From Alphaproteobacteria bacterium (lineage in GTDB: Bacteria > Pseudomonadota > Alphaproteobacteria > JAVJVX01), in assembly GCA_040220875.1 (NCBI GenBank), contig JAVJVX010000006.1, positions 460,174 to 524,173 of the forward strand: DNA of 64,000 nt. Direction: 5' to 3'. Below the pieces are notes generated by a model. The model had not been told where the DNA came from. It did not search any database and saw only the letters and a program-made list of their open reading frames with translations. Below, in pieces: positions 38,935 to 48,467 of this stretch (positions within the stretch are counted from its first letter, which is position 1; each line of letters begins with the position of its first letter). Made by a program: the position numbers and the translations under genes.

Positions 38935-39341
38935 CGATCGGCGCCGTGCGCGCCCGGGCGCGTCGCCGCCAGACATACGAGCGCGGCTTGCGCGCCGAAT
39001 GGGTTGCCGCCTGGTGGCTGCGGTGCCACGGCTATCGGGTTCTGGCCCGGCGCCTGCGCACCCCGGCGGGAGAGATCGACCTCGTGATCCGGCGCGGGCA
39101 TACTCTCGCCATTGTCGAGGTGAAGCGCCGCGAGACGGAGGAAGCCGCCCTCTATGCCGTCTCGCCCCGCCAGCAACGCCGCCTCGCCCGGGCGGCGCGC
39201 TTCGCCCTCGCCCGGTTTGCCGGACGGTCCGGGACCGGCCCCCTTCCCGATCTGCGTTTCGATCTCGTAACGATCCGCCCCTGGCGCCTGCCCCGGCATT
39301 ATCCGGATGCTTGGCGGCCCGCGCCCGACGGCGCAATATAG
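38931..39341 (+). CDS. yraN: UPF0102 family protein YraN
   Basis: 136-residue basic protein with a PD-(D/E)xK nuclease-like core: GLRAEWVAAWWLRCHGYRVLARR, then AGEIDLVIRRGHTLAIVEVKRRE, where Glu, Asp and Glu-x-Lys are the expected metal-site residues. The precise function is unresolved; homologues are annotated as UPF0102. It overlaps rsmI by four bases (ATGA), the classic rsmI-yraN pair, and is followed after 6 bp by a BON-domain lipoprotein. Confidence 0.93.
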   Translation: MTIGAVRARARRRQTYERGLRAEWVAAWWLRCHGYRVLARRLRTPAGEIDLVIRRGHTLAIVEVKRRETEEAALYAVSPRQQRRLARAARFALARFAGRSGTGPLPDLRFDLVTIRPWRLPRHYPDAWRPAPDGAI

Positions 39342-39347
39342 GATCGC

Positions 39348-40004
39348 ATGACCGCGACCGCCCGCTCTTCCCCTCTCCCCGTTCGCGCCGGTCCGCGAGA
39401 CCCCGCCGCCCGACGGGTCGGCTGCGCCCTCGCAGTCCTGCTCGCCCTTTGCGCCTGCACGCCCATTGGTGCCGGCGTCGGCGTCGCCGCCACCGCGGGC
39501 GTCGCCGCCTCGCAGGAGCGCGGCTTCCGACGGGCGGTGGATGACAATGTGATCGCAGCCGATATCGGCCGCCGTCTCCTGGCTTACGATGTGGGCGCCT
39601 TCGCCCGGCTCCGCGTCGACGTGCATGAAGGCCAGGTGCTTCTGACCGGCGCGGTCACGGACCCCGAGACGCGGATCGAGGCGGTGCGGCTTGCCTGGCA
39701 GGCCGAGGGCGTGGACCGGGTCTTGAACGAGATACAGGTGACGGATCAGTCGAGCCTGCTGAACCGAAGCCGCGACAAGCTGATCCTGGGCAATTTGCGC
39801 TCGGACCTGCTGCTCGACAGCGAGATCCAGTCGATCAATTACAATATCGATGTCGTCAACGGCACGGTCTATCTGCTGGGCGTCGCCCAGTCGCAGAACG
39901 AGCTGGCCCGCGTCGAGGCGCATGCGAGAAACCAGTCCTACGTGCGCCGGGTCATCTCCCACGTACGCGTCAAATCCGGCGCATCCGCCGCGCCCGCATT
40001 CTGA
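39348..40004 (+). CDS. BON-domain lipoprotein (OsmY/DolP-like)
   Basis: 218 residues with a lipoprotein signal ending LALCAC (Cys about 37). Two BON domains follow: the first about 68-130 ([17 protein letters not shown]...[21 protein letters not shown]...VLNEIQV), the second about 140-210 ([27 protein letters not shown]...[11 protein letters not shown]). Two BON domains on a lipid anchor resemble DolP (YraP), which binds anionic phospholipids in the outer membrane. The rsmI-yraN neighbourhood also matches E. coli yraP. The function is inferred from that likeness. Confidence 0.88.
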   Translation: MTATARSSPLPVRAGPRDPAARRVGCALAVLLALCACTPIGAGVGVAATAGVAASQERGFRRAVDDNVIAADIGRRLLAYDVGAFARLRVDVHEGQVLLTGAVTDPETRIEAVRLAWQAEGVDRVLNEIQVTDQSSLLNRSRDKLILGNLRSDLLLDSEIQSINYNIDVVNGTVYLLGVAQSQNELARVEAHARNQSYVRRVISHVRVKSGASAAPAF

Positions 40005-40243
40005 TCCGCGCGAGGACACCGGCACCCGGCCATGTCTGCTCTTCCCCGTCCAGCGCCGACAGAGTCCGGCCGGCGGCCCGCCGCCCGGCCCGGGACGCTT
40101 GGCGTGGCGCGGGATGCGCGGCAGAATTGGGCCGGTCCGCTGACCGGCCCCCGACATCGCCATCAGGCGGCAGCGCTGCTACAACTGATCCGCCCGGCAC
40201 GACCCTCGAGACCCGTCCGATAAACCAAGGCGAGAAAACGACC
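40005..40243 (+). other. Spacer before gshB with GC hairpin
   Basis: 239 bp without a convincing gene. It contains an 8-bp stem (GGGCCGGT 40129-40136, loop CCGCTG, ACCGGCCC 40143-40150) without a T-tract. It may end or attenuate the yraN/BON transcript. No clear promoter for gshB stands out. Confidence 0.4.
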
Positions 40244-41209
40244 ATGAGCCTTTGCGTCGCGATCCAGATGGACCCCATCGAGGGCATCGACATCGAAGCC
40301 GACAGCACCTTTGTGCTTGCGCTGGAAGCACAGGCGCGCGGACACGCACTTTTTCATTACCTGCCGCAGGACCTGATTTTCCGCGAAGGCCGTCTTTACG
40401 CCCGGGTGCGGGAACTCACGGTCCGGCGCCAGGCGGGCAGTCACTTCTCTTTGAGCGATGTTTCGGTGGTCGATCTGGCGACGATGGATGTTGTGCTGAT
40501 GCGCCAGGACCCGCCGTTCGACATGGCCTATATCACCGCGACCCATCTGCTCGAACACATCCACCCCGATACGCTGGTCGTGAATGACCCGGTTCATGTG
40601 CGCAACGCGCCTGAAAAACTTTTCGTCACCCATTTTCCCGATGTGATGCCGCCCACGCTGATCACCAGCAGTCGCGAGGATATTCTGGCCTTTCGCCGCG
40701 AGTACAACGACATCATCGTCAAGCCGCTTTTCGGCAATGGCGGGGCCGGCGTGTTTCACCTCAAGCCCGACGACGAGAATCTGGGCGCGCTGCTCGAACT
40801 CTTTACCGAGCTCTACCGCGAACCGGTCATCGTGCAGCGCTACCTGCCGGAAATCCGCGCGGGCGACAAACGCATCATTCTGGTGGATGGCAAGCCGGCG
40901 GGCGGCGTCAGCCGCGTCCCGCCCGAGGGTGAGGCGCGCGCCAATTTTCACGCCGGCGGCGCGGCCCGGGCCACGACGCTGACTGAGCGGGAAAAGGAAA
41001 TCTGCGCCGCCATCGGCCCCGCCCTGCGCGAGCGCGGCCTGATCTTCGTCGGCATCGACGTGATCGGCGATTACCTGACGGAAATCAACGTGACCTCGCC
41101 CACCGGAATCCAGGAGATCAACCGGCTCGACGGGATCAGGATCGAGACCCAGATCTGGGACGCGATCGAACGGCGCTATCACAGGCGCCATGCCGAACGT
41201 CCCGTCTAG
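40244..41209 (+). CDS. gshB: Glutathione synthase
   Basis: ATP-grasp ligase that joins gamma-glutamylcysteine and glycine. From ATG 40244 (AAGGCGAG upstream) the product has 321 residues: N-terminal [20 protein letters not shown], then [19 protein letters not shown], the ATP-grasp blocks [18 protein letters not shown] and [20 protein letters not shown], and [23 protein letters not shown]. These are characteristic of bacterial GshB. The longer open frame upstream is not conserved. comM follows after 17 bp. Confidence 0.96.
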   Translation: MSLCVAIQMDPIEGIDIEADSTFVLALEAQARGHALFHYLPQDLIFREGRLYARVRELTVRRQAGSHFSLSDVSVVDLATMDVVLMRQDPPFDMAYITATHLLEHIHPDTLVVNDPVHVRNAPEKLFVTHFPDVMPPTLITSSREDILAFRREYNDIIVKPLFGNGGAGVFHLKPDDENLGALLELFTELYREPVIVQRYLPEIRAGDKRIILVDGKPAGGVSRVPPEGEARANFHAGGAARATTLTEREKEICAAIGPALRERGLIFVGIDVIGDYLTEINVTSPTGIQEINRLDGIRIETQIWDAIERRYHRRHAERPV

Positions 41210-41226
41210 ACGGACGCCGCCAGCCG

Positions 41227-42735
41227 ATGGTCGCCCGCGTCCAAACCGTCGCCTTTCAGGGGATCGAGGTGCTCGATGTGGACGTGCAGGTGCACGTGGC
41301 CGGCGGCCTGCCCGCCTTCTCCATCGTCGGCCTGCCCGACAAGGCGGTCGCCGAATCGCGCGAGCGCGTGCGCGCCGCCCTCTCGGCCCTCGGCCTCGCC
41401 CTGCCGCCCAAGCGCATCACCATCAACCTCGCCCCGGCCGACCTGGCCAAGGAGGGCAGTCATTTCGACCTGCCCATCGCGCTCGGCCTGCTGATCGCCA
41501 TGGAGGTGCTGCCGGCCGATGCGCTGGACGGGATGATTGCGCTCGGTGAGCTGTCGCTCGACGGCCGCATCGCCGCCGTCGCGGGCGTGCTGCCCGCCGC
41601 CATTCACGCGGCGGCGCGGGAATCGGGGCTCGTCTGTGCCGCCGCTTCGGGGGGCGAGGCGGCCTGGGCGGAGGGTCTCGAAATTCTGGCGCCGGCGACT
41701 CTGCTTGCGCTCATCAACCATCTCAAGGGCATGCAGGTTCTTTCCCCGCCCCGCCCAGCCCTGGTCGAGGCGGCCGACGGCGCCCCGGATCTGCGCGACA
41801 TCAAGGGCCAGGAGCACGCCAAGCGCGCCCTCGAAGTGGCGGCGGCGGGCGGACACAACCTGCTGATGACGGGCCCGCCCGGCGCGGGCAAGTCGATGCT
41901 GGCCCGTCGGCTGCCGGGGATTCTGCCGCCGCTCGCGGCCGATGAGGCGCTCGAGATCACGATGATCCATTCCGTCGCCGGCGCGCTCGAGGCAAGCGGG
42001 CTGGTCCGCAACCGCCCCTATCGCGCGCCCCATCACTCGGCCTCGATGGTGGCGCTGGTTGGGGGCGGGGCCAAGGCACGGCCCGGCGAAATCTCGCTCG
42101 CCCATCTCGGCGTGCTGTTTCTCGATGAACTGCCGGAGTTTCCCCGCGCCGCCCTCGAAGCCCTGCGCCAGCCGCTCGAGACCGGCGAGGTGAGCATCGC
42201 GCGGGCCAACAGCCACACCACCTATCCCGCCCGCGTACAACTCGTGGCGGCGATGAACCCGTGCCGCTGCGGACATCTCGGCGATCCCGAGCTCGCCTGC
42301 GCGCGGGCACCGGCCTGCGCCATCGAATACCAGAACAAGATCTCCGGCCCGCTGCTCGACCGGATCGATCTGCATGTCGAGGTCGGCGCCGTCAGCGCCG
42401 CCGAGCTGAGCCTGCCGCCGCCGGCCGAGGGCTCGGCCGAAATGGCCGCCCGCGTCGCCCGGGCGCGCGACATCCAGCGCCAGCGTTTCGCGCCCCATGG
42501 CATCCGCATCAATGCCGAAGCCGATGGCGAGCTGCTCGACGAGGTCGCGCGGCCCGATGCGGCCGGGCGCGCGCTCCTGACGGAGGCGGTGGAAAAAATG
42601 CGTCTCTCGGCGCGCGGCTATCACCGCATCCTGCGCGTGGCGCGCACCATCGCCGATCTCGCGGCAGCGCCCGACCTGGACCGCACCCATATCGCCGAGG
42701 CGCTCTCCTATCGCCGGGCCCGGCCGAGGGGCTAG
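41227..42735 (+). CDS. comM: ComM/YifB family Mg-chelatase-like AAA+ ATPase
   Basis: 502 residues with the three ComM parts. An N-terminal Lon-protease-like fold domain (about 1-170, FSIVGLPDKAVAESRERVRAAL) is followed by the AAA+ core with Walker A TGPPGAGKSMLARRLPGILP, FLDELPEFPRAALEALRQPLE (Walker B) and a zinc motif CRCGHLGDPELAC. The C-terminal Mg-chelatase domain follows (LLTEAVEKMRLSARGYHRILRVARTIADL). In Vibrio, ComM is a helicase that promotes branch migration during natural transformation; the role here is inferred. It is convergent with chrA. Confidence 0.92.
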   Translation: MVARVQTVAFQGIEVLDVDVQVHVAGGLPAFSIVGLPDKAVAESRERVRAALSALGLALPPKRITINLAPADLAKEGSHFDLPIALGLLIAMEVLPADALDGMIALGELSLDGRIAAVAGVLPAAIHAAARESGLVCAAASGGEAAWAEGLEILAPATLLALINHLKGMQVLSPPRPALVEAADGAPDLRDIKGQEHAKRALEVAAAGGHNLLMTGPPGAGKSMLARRLPGILPPLAADEALEITMIHSVAGALEASGLVRNRPYRAPHHSASMVALVGGGAKARPGEISLAHLGVLFLDELPEFPRAALEALRQPLETGEVSIARANSHTTYPARVQLVAAMNPCRCGHLGDPELACARAPACAIEYQNKISGPLLDRIDLHVEVGAVSAAELSLPPPAEGSAEMAARVARARDIQRQRFAPHGIRINAEADGELLDEVARPDAAGRALLTEAVEKMRLSARGYHRILRVARTIADLAAAPDLDRTHIAEALSYRRARPRG

Positions 42736-42741
42736 CAATGC

Positions 42742-44073
42742 CTAGTCCGGCAAAAATCCGAGGCCGAGTCCGGCCACGGCCGCGGCCACGATCAGGGCCA
42801 CGATTCCCATCCGGAAGATGAAGACGGCCGCGAGGGCGGCGAGGGCGATCAGCGCCGCCGCGGGATCGAGACTGGCCACGACCGGCAGCTCGAGCCGGCC
42901 GAGCCCCGCCGGCAGCGCGGCCACGCGCGTCTCGGTGAAGAGCACGTGCAGCGCGAACCAGAGGGAGAGATTCGCCATGACGCCGACCACGGCCGCCGTC
43001 AGCGCGCGAAGCGCGGCCGAGAGCGCCGGGCTGCTGCGCAACTGCTCCGCCCAGGGCGCGCCCAGGAAGATCCAGAGAAAACAGGGCACGAAGGTCACCC
43101 AGCTCGTCACCAGCACACCCAGCGTGCCGGCGAGCACGGGATCGAGCGGGCCCGGCGCCCGGTAGGCCGCGAGATATCCGACGAAATTCAGGACGAGGAT
43201 GAGCGGACCGGGCGTGGTTTCGGCGAGCCCCAGCCCGTCCACCATTTCGCCAGCGCCGAGCCAGCCGTAGCCCTGCACCGCTTCCTGCGCGACATAGGCC
43301 AGCACGGCATAGGCGCCGCCGAAGGTGACCACGGCCATCTGGCTGAAGAAGAGCGCCAGGCGGGTGAAGACGTTTTCCGGCCCGAGAATGAGGAAGAGCG
43401 CGGCCACCGGCACCAGCCAGAGGGCCAGCCAGACCGCCCCCGTCGCCAGCGCGCTGCGCCGGCGGCCGGCCGGCGGCGGCGGGCTCGCGGGCGGGCCGTC
43501 CCCCAGGACGCCCGGACGCCGGCCGGCAATCGCGCCCGCCAGGGCCGCGCCGATCACGACGAAGGGAAACGGCACGTTCAGCGCATACATGAGGAAAAAG
43601 GCGAGCAGGGCGAGGGCGGCGAGGGGCCAGGTGGTCAGGGTGCGCCGCGAGAGACCGAGGAGGGCCTGAACCACGATGGCGAGCACGGCCATCTTCACGC
43701 CGAGGAATGCCGACTGGACCGGGGCGAGATGGAAGAACGCGCCGTACAGAATACTGAGCGCCAGAATGATGACGAGGCCCGGCAGGATGAAAAGCAGCCC
43801 CGCGACGAGCCCGCCCCGGGCGCCGTGCAGCAGCCAGCCGATATAGGTCGCAAGCTGTTGCGCCTCGGGACCCGGCAGCAGCATGCAGTAATTGAGCGCG
43901 TGCAGGAAACGCGCTTCGTCCAGCCAGCGCTTCTCCTCGACGATGAGCCGGTGCATCAGCGCGATCTGGCCGGCCGGTCCGCCGAAGCTCAGAAACCCGA
44001 TTTTGATCCAGACGCGGAGGGCGGCGCCAAAGGGCACCGGAGGCGGGAGCCGTGCGGGGCCGGGTTCAGCCAT
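42742..44073 (-). CDS. chrA: Chromate efflux transporter ChrA
   Basis: Inner-membrane protein of the CHR family that exports chromate. 443 residues with two homologous CHR halves. The first starts FGAALRVWIKIGFLSFGGPAGQIALMH and contains LPGPEAQQLATYIGWLL. The second contains FFSQMAVVTFGGAYAVLAYVAQ and GLGLAETTPGPLILVLNFVG. These FGGP and PGP motifs are the family's key elements. The ATG is preceded by a GC hairpin that leaves no room for a normal ribosome site, so translation may be weak or conditional. It follows the HIT-protein gene by 25 bp on the same strand. Confidence 0.93.
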   Translation of the reverse strand: MAEPGPARLPPPVPFGAALRVWIKIGFLSFGGPAGQIALMHRLIVEEKRWLDEARFLHALNYCMLLPGPEAQQLATYIGWLLHGARGGLVAGLLFILPGLVIILALSILYGAFFHLAPVQSAFLGVKMAVLAIVVQALLGLSRRTLTTWPLAALALLAFFLMYALNVPFPFVVIGAALAGAIAGRRPGVLGDGPPASPPPPAGRRRSALATGAVWLALWLVPVAALFLILGPENVFTRLALFFSQMAVVTFGGAYAVLAYVAQEAVQGYGWLGAGEMVDGLGLAETTPGPLILVLNFVGYLAAYRAPGPLDPVLAGTLGVLVTSWVTFVPCFLWIFLGAPWAEQLRSSPALSAALRALTAAVVGVMANLSLWFALHVLFTETRVAALPAGLGRLELPVVASLDPAAALIALAALAAVFIFRMGIVALIVAAAVAGLGLGFLPD

Positions 44074-44078
44074 GGCGC

Positions 44079-44097
44079 GGGCCCGCCGGGCGGGCCC
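44079..44097 (-). promoter_or_regulatory. GC hairpin covering the chrA ribosome-binding region
   Basis: Minus-strand stem GGGCCCGC (44097-44090), 3-nt loop, GCGGGCCC (44086-44079). It begins one base after the HIT stop and ends five bases before the chrA ATG. No T-tract follows, so it is more likely to mask translation initiation or stop ribosomes than to terminate transcription. Confidence 0.5.
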
Positions 44098-44098
44098 G

Positions 44099-44461
44099 TC
44101 AGCCGCGCGAGATCATGGGGCCGAGCTTGCGGCCGGCGAAGATATGGACATGGAGATGGGGAACCTCCTGCCCGCCATCCTCGCCATGGTTCGCGAGGAT
44201 GCGATAGCCCCCGTCTTCAAGATCGAGGTCGCGCGCCACCTGGCCCACGGTGCGGATGAAGGCCGCGATTTCGGGGTCGCTGGCCCTGGCGGAGAAATCC
44301 GCCATCGAGACATATTTGCCCTTGGGTATGACCAGCACGTGGACGGGCGCCTGCGGATTGATGTCGTGAAACGCCAGAGTGTGCTCATCCTCGAAGACCT
44401 TGTCGCACGGCAGGTCACCGCGCAGGATTTTCGCGAACACGTTGTTTTCGTCATAGGCCAT
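44099..44461 (-). CDS. HIT-family (HinT-like) nucleotide hydrolase
   Basis: 120 residues of the HINT branch: NVFAKILRGDLPCDKVFEDEHTLAF at the N-terminus, INPQAPVHVLVIPKGKYVSM, and the histidine triad HLHVHIF near the C-terminus. Such enzymes hydrolyse purine nucleoside phosphoramidates. It sits 30 bp downstream of hisE, a frequent alphaproteobacterial arrangement, so it is probably transcribed with the his genes. Confidence 0.94.
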   Translation of the reverse strand: MAYDENNVFAKILRGDLPCDKVFEDEHTLAFHDINPQAPVHVLVIPKGKYVSMADFSARASDPEIAAFIRTVGQVARDLDLEDGGYRILANHGEDGGQEVPHLHVHIFAGRKLGPMISRG

Positions 44462-44491
44462 GGGCTGGGTTTCCCTTCCGGTCCGGCGCCG

Positions 44492-44809
44492 TTATTCGCC
44501 CCGTATGCCCGATTTTTTCGTGCGCGCCTGAAGCTCGCTCCAGATTTCGGCCGGATCGAGGCCCGCCTCGGCCCAGAGCACAAGAAGGTGGTAGAGCAGA
44601 TCGGCGCTTTCCTGCACGAGGGCCGCGCGGTCGCCCCTGATGGCGTCGATCACGGTCTCGATCGCCTCTTCGCCCAGCTTCTGGGCGATCCTGTCCCGGC
44701 CCGCCCCGAACAGGCTGGCGGTATAGGAGGTTTCGGGATCGGCCCCGCGGCGCTTTTCGATCGTCTCGAACAGCCGGGTCAGGATCTCGGGTGATGGGGC
44801 TTCCGCCAT
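44492..44809 (-). CDS. hisE: Phosphoribosyl-ATP pyrophosphatase
   Basis: Second step of histidine synthesis. 105 residues of the MazG-like fold: ILTRLFETIEKRRGADPETSY, then LGEEAIETVIDAIRGDRAALVQESADLLYHLLVLW with the metal-binding EExxE and ExxD residues. HisE is a separate protein here (no HisI fusion); hisI is not in the window. It lies 60 bp downstream of hisF. Confidence 0.96.
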   Translation of the reverse strand: MAEAPSPEILTRLFETIEKRRGADPETSYTASLFGAGRDRIAQKLGEEAIETVIDAIRGDRAALVQESADLLYHLLVLWAEAGLDPAEIWSELQARTKKSGIRGE

Positions 44810-44869
44810 GGGGCGATTCCTTCGTCTGCCAGGGGCCCATTCAGCTAGCAGATTTGCCGCCGCCCGTCA

Positions 44870-45640
44870 CTAAAGCCGCACCGGGACACCCTGTGCCGCC
44901 ATATATGCCTTGGCCTCGTGAATGGTGTGCGTGCCGAAATGGAAGATCGAGGCGGCGAGCACCGCGCTCGCATGACCGTCGCGCACCCCTTCTACCAGAT
45001 GGGCGAGCGTGCCGACCCCGCCCGAGGCGATCACCGGCACCCTGATGCGGTCGGTGACGGCGCGGGTCAGCGCGATATCGAAGCCGGATTTCGTGCCGTC
45101 GCGATCCATCGAGGTGAGAAGAATCTCGCCCGCCCCCAGATTGACCATGCGGGCCGCCCAGTCGAGCGCGTCCAGCCCGGTTCCCCGCCGGCCGCCATGG
45201 GTAAAGACTTCCCATTTGTGGCCGCTGCCGGGAGAGTTGACCGCCTTGGCGTCGATCGCCACCACGATGCACTGGCTGCCGAACTTGCGCGCCGCCTCGG
45301 CCACGAATTCAGGGTTGTGCACGGCGGCGGTATTGATCGAAACCTTGTCGGCCCCGGCCAGAAGCAGGCGGCGAATATCCTCGACGGTCCGCACACCGCC
45401 GCCCACCGTCAGCGGCATGAAACACCGCTCGGCCGTGCGCTCCACCACCTCGTAAAGCGTATCGCGCCCCTCATGACTGGCGGTGATATCGAGAAAACAA
45501 AGCTCGTCCGCGCCGGCCGCGTCATAGAGCGCGGCCTGTTCCACCGGGTCGCCCGCGTCCCTGAGGTCGATGAAGTTCACTCCCTTGACGACGCGGCCGT
45601 CCTTGACGTCGAGGCAGGGGATGATCCGCGCCTTCAGCAT
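44870..45640 (-). CDS. hisF: Imidazole glycerol phosphate synthase subunit HisF
   Basis: Cyclase subunit using ammonia from HisH. 256 residues, beta/alpha barrel: [20 protein letters not shown] (catalytic Asp), [46 protein letters not shown] (second catalytic Asp) and [14 protein letters not shown]. The ATG overlaps the hisA stop by one base, so translation is coupled to hisA. Confidence 0.97.
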   Translation of the reverse strand: MLKARIIPCLDVKDGRVVKGVNFIDLRDAGDPVEQAALYDAAGADELCFLDITASHEGRDTLYEVVERTAERCFMPLTVGGGVRTVEDIRRLLLAGADKVSINTAAVHNPEFVAEAARKFGSQCIVVAIDAKAVNSPGSGHKWEVFTHGGRRGTGLDALDWAARMVNLGAGEILLTSMDRDGTKSGFDIALTRAVTDRIRVPVIASGGVGTLAHLVEGVRDGHASAVLAASIFHFGTHTIHEAKAYMAAQGVPVRL

Positions 45641-46374
45641 CAGACGTCCCCGGCGGAAAGAAGATCGAGCGCAGCCTCGGGATCTATGCGGCCGTCATAA
45701 AGCGCGCGGCCGCAGATCACGCCCTCGATTCCCGCGCTTTCATGGTTCTTCAACTCGCGCAGATCATCCATCGTCGACACGCCGCCCGAGGCGATGACGG
45801 GCGTGGTCAGTGCCCAGGCGAGGTCGACCGTTGCCTCGATATTGGCGCCGCGCATCATGCCGTCGCGATCGATATCGGTATAGATGATCGCGGCCGCGCC
45901 GGCGTTCTCGAATTTGAGCGCGAGATCGAGTGCTTTTACCCGCGACGTTTCGGCCCAGCCCTCGACCGCGACGAATCCCTGGCGCGCGTCGATGCCGACG
46001 GCGATGCGGCCCGGAAAATCGCGGCACGCCTGGATCACGAGGTCGGGGTCACGCAGCGCGGCGGTGCCGAGAATGACTCGATCCACGCCCTTGTCGAGCC
46101 AGGCCGCGATCGTCTCGCGATCGCGAATGCCGCCGCCAAGCTGAAGCCGGATATCCACGGCCGCGCGAATCGCCTCGACCGCGGCCGCATTGGCCGGCCG
46201 GCCCGCGAAGGCGCCATCGAGATCGACGATATGGAGCCAATCGAACCCGGTCTCGGAGAACTGCCGGGCCTGATCGCGGGGACTGGTGTTGAAGACCGTC
46301 GCGCGAGCCATGTCGCCCTGAAGCAGCCGGACGCAAGCGCCCTCCTTGAGGTCGATCGCCGGAAACAGGATCAT
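45640..46374 (-). CDS. hisA: ProFAR isomerase HisA
   Basis: Isomerises ProFAR to PRFAR in histidine synthesis. 244 residues, barrel related to His[20 protein letters not shown] (catalytic Asp8), [15 protein letters not shown]-type block, [30 protein letters not shown] (second Asp) and [17 protein letters not shown]. The start is 15 bp after the hisH stop and the end overlaps hisF. Confidence 0.97.
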   Translation of the reverse strand: MILFPAIDLKEGACVRLLQGDMARATVFNTSPRDQARQFSETGFDWLHIVDLDGAFAGRPANAAAVEAIRAAVDIRLQLGGGIRDRETIAAWLDKGVDRVILGTAALRDPDLVIQACRDFPGRIAVGIDARQGFVAVEGWAETSRVKALDLALKFENAGAAAIIYTDIDRDGMMRGANIEATVDLAWALTTPVIASGGVSTMDDLRELKNHESAGIEGVICGRALYDGRIDPEAALDLLSAGDV

Positions 46375-46389
46375 CGGATGCGCCCCTTC

Positions 46390-47049
46390 CTAGCCTTGCG
46401 GCTGCCAACCGAGAAAATTGGCGAGCAGCCGCAATCCTGCCCGCTGGCTTTTTTCGGGATGGAACTGCGTGCCGGCGATGTTGTCCCGCGCCACCATGGC
46501 GGCGATTTCCTGGCCGTAGGCGACGGTCGCGACAACGGGCGCGGGATTTTCAGGCACGAAATGGTAACCGTGGACAAAATACATATGTGACCCGGCCTCC
46601 AACCCGGCGAGAAGCGGATGCGGGGTCCCGCGCCAGGCGAGATCGTTCCAGCCCATATGGGGAATGTCGAGGGGCTGGCCGGTGGCATCCTCTTGCGCCA
46701 GCGCGACCACCTCGCCCGGAATCCAGCCGAGCCCCGGCGTGACCCCGTGCTCGAGCCCGCGCGTCGCAAGAAGCTGCATGCCGACGCAGATCCCGAGGAA
46801 GGGCCGGCCGCCGTCCACGACCGCCGCCTCGAGCGCCTCGATCATGCCCGGCAGAGCCTCGAGCCCCGCCTTGCAATCCGCGAAGGCGCCAACGCCGGGC
46901 AGCACGATCCGGTCTGCCCCGGCGACGGCGCGGGGATCGTCGCTGACCACGACCCGCGCGGCGCTGCCGGCTTCGCGGCTGGCGTGCTCCAGCGCCTTCG
47001 CCGCCGAGCGCAGATTGCCCGAGCCGTAATCCACCACAAGCACTGTCAT
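46390..47049 (-). CDS. hisH: Imidazole glycerol phosphate synthase glutaminase subunit HisH
   Basis: Class I glutamine amidotransferase that feeds ammonia to HisF. 219 residues: TVLVVDYGSGNLRSAAKALEH, oxyanion region RIVLPGVGAF, nucleophile in FLGICVGMQLLA (Cys), and the His-Glu pair in GTQFHPEKSQRAGLRLLANFL. All triad residues are present. It lies between hisB (39-bp spacer) and hisA. Confidence 0.97.
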   Translation of the reverse strand: MTVLVVDYGSGNLRSAAKALEHASREAGSAARVVVSDDPRAVAGADRIVLPGVGAFADCKAGLEALPGMIEALEAAVVDGGRPFLGICVGMQLLATRGLEHGVTPGLGWIPGEVVALAQEDATGQPLDIPHMGWNDLAWRGTPHPLLAGLEAGSHMYFVHGYHFVPENPAPVVATVAYGQEIAAMVARDNIAGTQFHPEKSQRAGLRLLANFLGWQPQG

Positions 47050-47088
47050 CGAGAATTCCTGTCGCGAAAGTGGCTGGCGCCGGTGCGC

Positions 47089-47676
47089 CTAGAGCTTGCC
47101 CTTCGTGGACGGCACGTCATCCGCCCGGCGCGGATCAATCTCGACCGCCTGACGCAGCGCGCGGGCAAGGCCCTTGAAGCACGATTCCACAATATGGTGA
47201 TTGTTCTCGCCATACAGGTTTTCCACGTGCAGCGTGATCCCGGCATTCTGGGCAAAGGCCTGAAACCATTCCTTGAAAAGCTCGGTGTCCATGTCGCCCA
47301 GCTTGGGCTTGCTGAAGGTGACCCGCCAGATGAGGTAGGGCCGGTTGGACACGTCGAGCGCCACCCGCGACAGGGTCTCGTCCATGGGGATCATGGCCGC
47401 GCCCCAGCGCGTGATCCCCTTGCGCTCACCCAGCGCGCGCGCCACCGCCTCGCCAATGGCGATACCGGTATCCTCGGTGGTGTGATGAAAATCGATATGC
47501 AGATCACCGCGCGCCCGCACGCGGAGGTCGATCAGCCCGTGACGGGCGAGCTGCTCGAGCATGTGATCGAGGAAGCCGATGCCGGTCTCGATTTCGGCAA
47601 CGCCTGTCCCGTCGAGATCGACGGTGACGCTGATCTCGGTTTCCTTGGTTTTGCGGTCCACCGTGGCGCGGCGCAT
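47089..47676 (-). CDS. hisB: Imidazoleglycerol-phosphate dehydratase
   Basis: Dehydrates IGP in histidine synthesis; here a stand-alone enzyme without a phosphatase domain. From ATG 47676 (CGGAGAG upstream) 195 residues: [40 protein letters not shown], the first metal motif [13 protein letters not shown], and the second [18 protein letters not shown]. The longer open frame upstream is antisense to the hslV promoter and is not conserved. It begins the his run and is divergent from hslVU. Confidence 0.97.
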   Translation of the reverse strand: MRRATVDRKTKETEISVTVDLDGTGVAEIETGIGFLDHMLEQLARHGLIDLRVRARGDLHIDFHHTTEDTGIAIGEAVARALGERKGITRWGAAMIPMDETLSRVALDVSNRPYLIWRVTFSKPKLGDMDTELFKEWFQAFAQNAGITLHVENLYGENNHHIVESCFKGLARALRQAVEIDPRRADDVPSTKGKL

Positions 47677-47808
47677 GATGCTGCTCTCCGTTGCGGGCCC
47701 GGTTTCGGCCCGGTTTCCGCCTTCTCCTACCACCTCCGGCAGGGCAGCGCCAGTGGAGCGCCGGCAATCCGCGAGAACGCCCGTGAGCACGGCCAGGCCA
47801 CAGAGGGG

Positions 47809-47837
47809 CTTGAATTTGCGCCAAAAACACCCAGATT
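47809..47837 (+). promoter_or_regulatory. RpoH (sigma-32) promoter of hslVU
   Basis: CTTGAAT (47809-47815), 14-bp spacer, CCCAGATT (47830-47837). This closely matches the sigma-32 consensus (CTTGAAA, 13-14 bp, CCCCATNT). It lies 33 bp before the hslV ATG, leaving room for a short leader. Location in front of a known heat-shock protease operon supports it. Confidence 0.75.
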
Positions 47838-47870
47838 CGGAAAGCCGTCCACCCTCACCCCGGAGTCCCC

Positions 47871-48428
47871 ATGCCCCCCGCACCTGCCACCGACCTTGCC
47901 CGAATGCACGGCACCACGATTCTCTCCGTGCGCAAGAACGGCAAAGTGGTCATCGCGGGCGACGGCCAGGTCACGCTGGGGCAGACCGTGCTCAAATCCA
48001 ACGCGCGAAAGGTGCGTCGGCTGGGCGGCGGCGAGGTGATCGCCGGCTTCGCCGGGGCCACGGCGGATGCCTTTACCCTCTTCGAGCGCCTCGAAAGCAA
48101 ACTCGAAAGCCATCCGGGCCAGCTCATGCGGGCCTGCGTGGAACTCGCCAAGGACTGGCGCACCGACCGCTATCTGCGCCGTCTCGAGGCAATGATGATC
48201 GTCGCCGATCGCGACGTCTCCCTCGTCCTCAGTGGCACCGGCGACGTGCTGGAGCCGGAGGACGGCGTGATGGGGATCGGTTCGGGCGGCATGTACGCGC
48301 TGGCCGCCGCCCGCGCGCTGACCGAGGTGGACGGGCTCGAGGCGCGGGAGGTGGCCGAGCGGGCCATGAGAATCGCCGCGAAGATCTGCGTCTATACCAA
48401 CGAGTCGGTCGTCGTCGAACAACTTTAG
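47871..48428 (+). CDS. hslV: ATP-dependent protease peptidase subunit HslV
   Basis: Proteasome-like peptidase of the HslUV (ClpYQ) complex. 185 residues. The active-site threonine follows a short propeptide ([22 protein letters not shown], mature Thr about residue 14). Later blocks are [24 protein letters not shown] and [18 protein letters not shown] lies 7 nt upstream of the ATG. It is transcribed divergently from hisB under a predicted RpoH promoter and followed after 39 bp by hslU. Confidence 0.97.
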   Translation: MPPAPATDLARMHGTTILSVRKNGKVVIAGDGQVTLGQTVLKSNARKVRRLGGGEVIAGFAGATADAFTLFERLESKLESHPGQLMRACVELAKDWRTDRYLRRLEAMMIVADRDVSLVLSGTGDVLEPEDGVMGIGSGGMYALAAARALTEVDGLEAREVAERAMRIAAKICVYTNESVVVEQL

Positions 48429-48467
48429 CGCCGCCTGATTTTTTTCCCCTAACCTGTCGAGCCCCGT

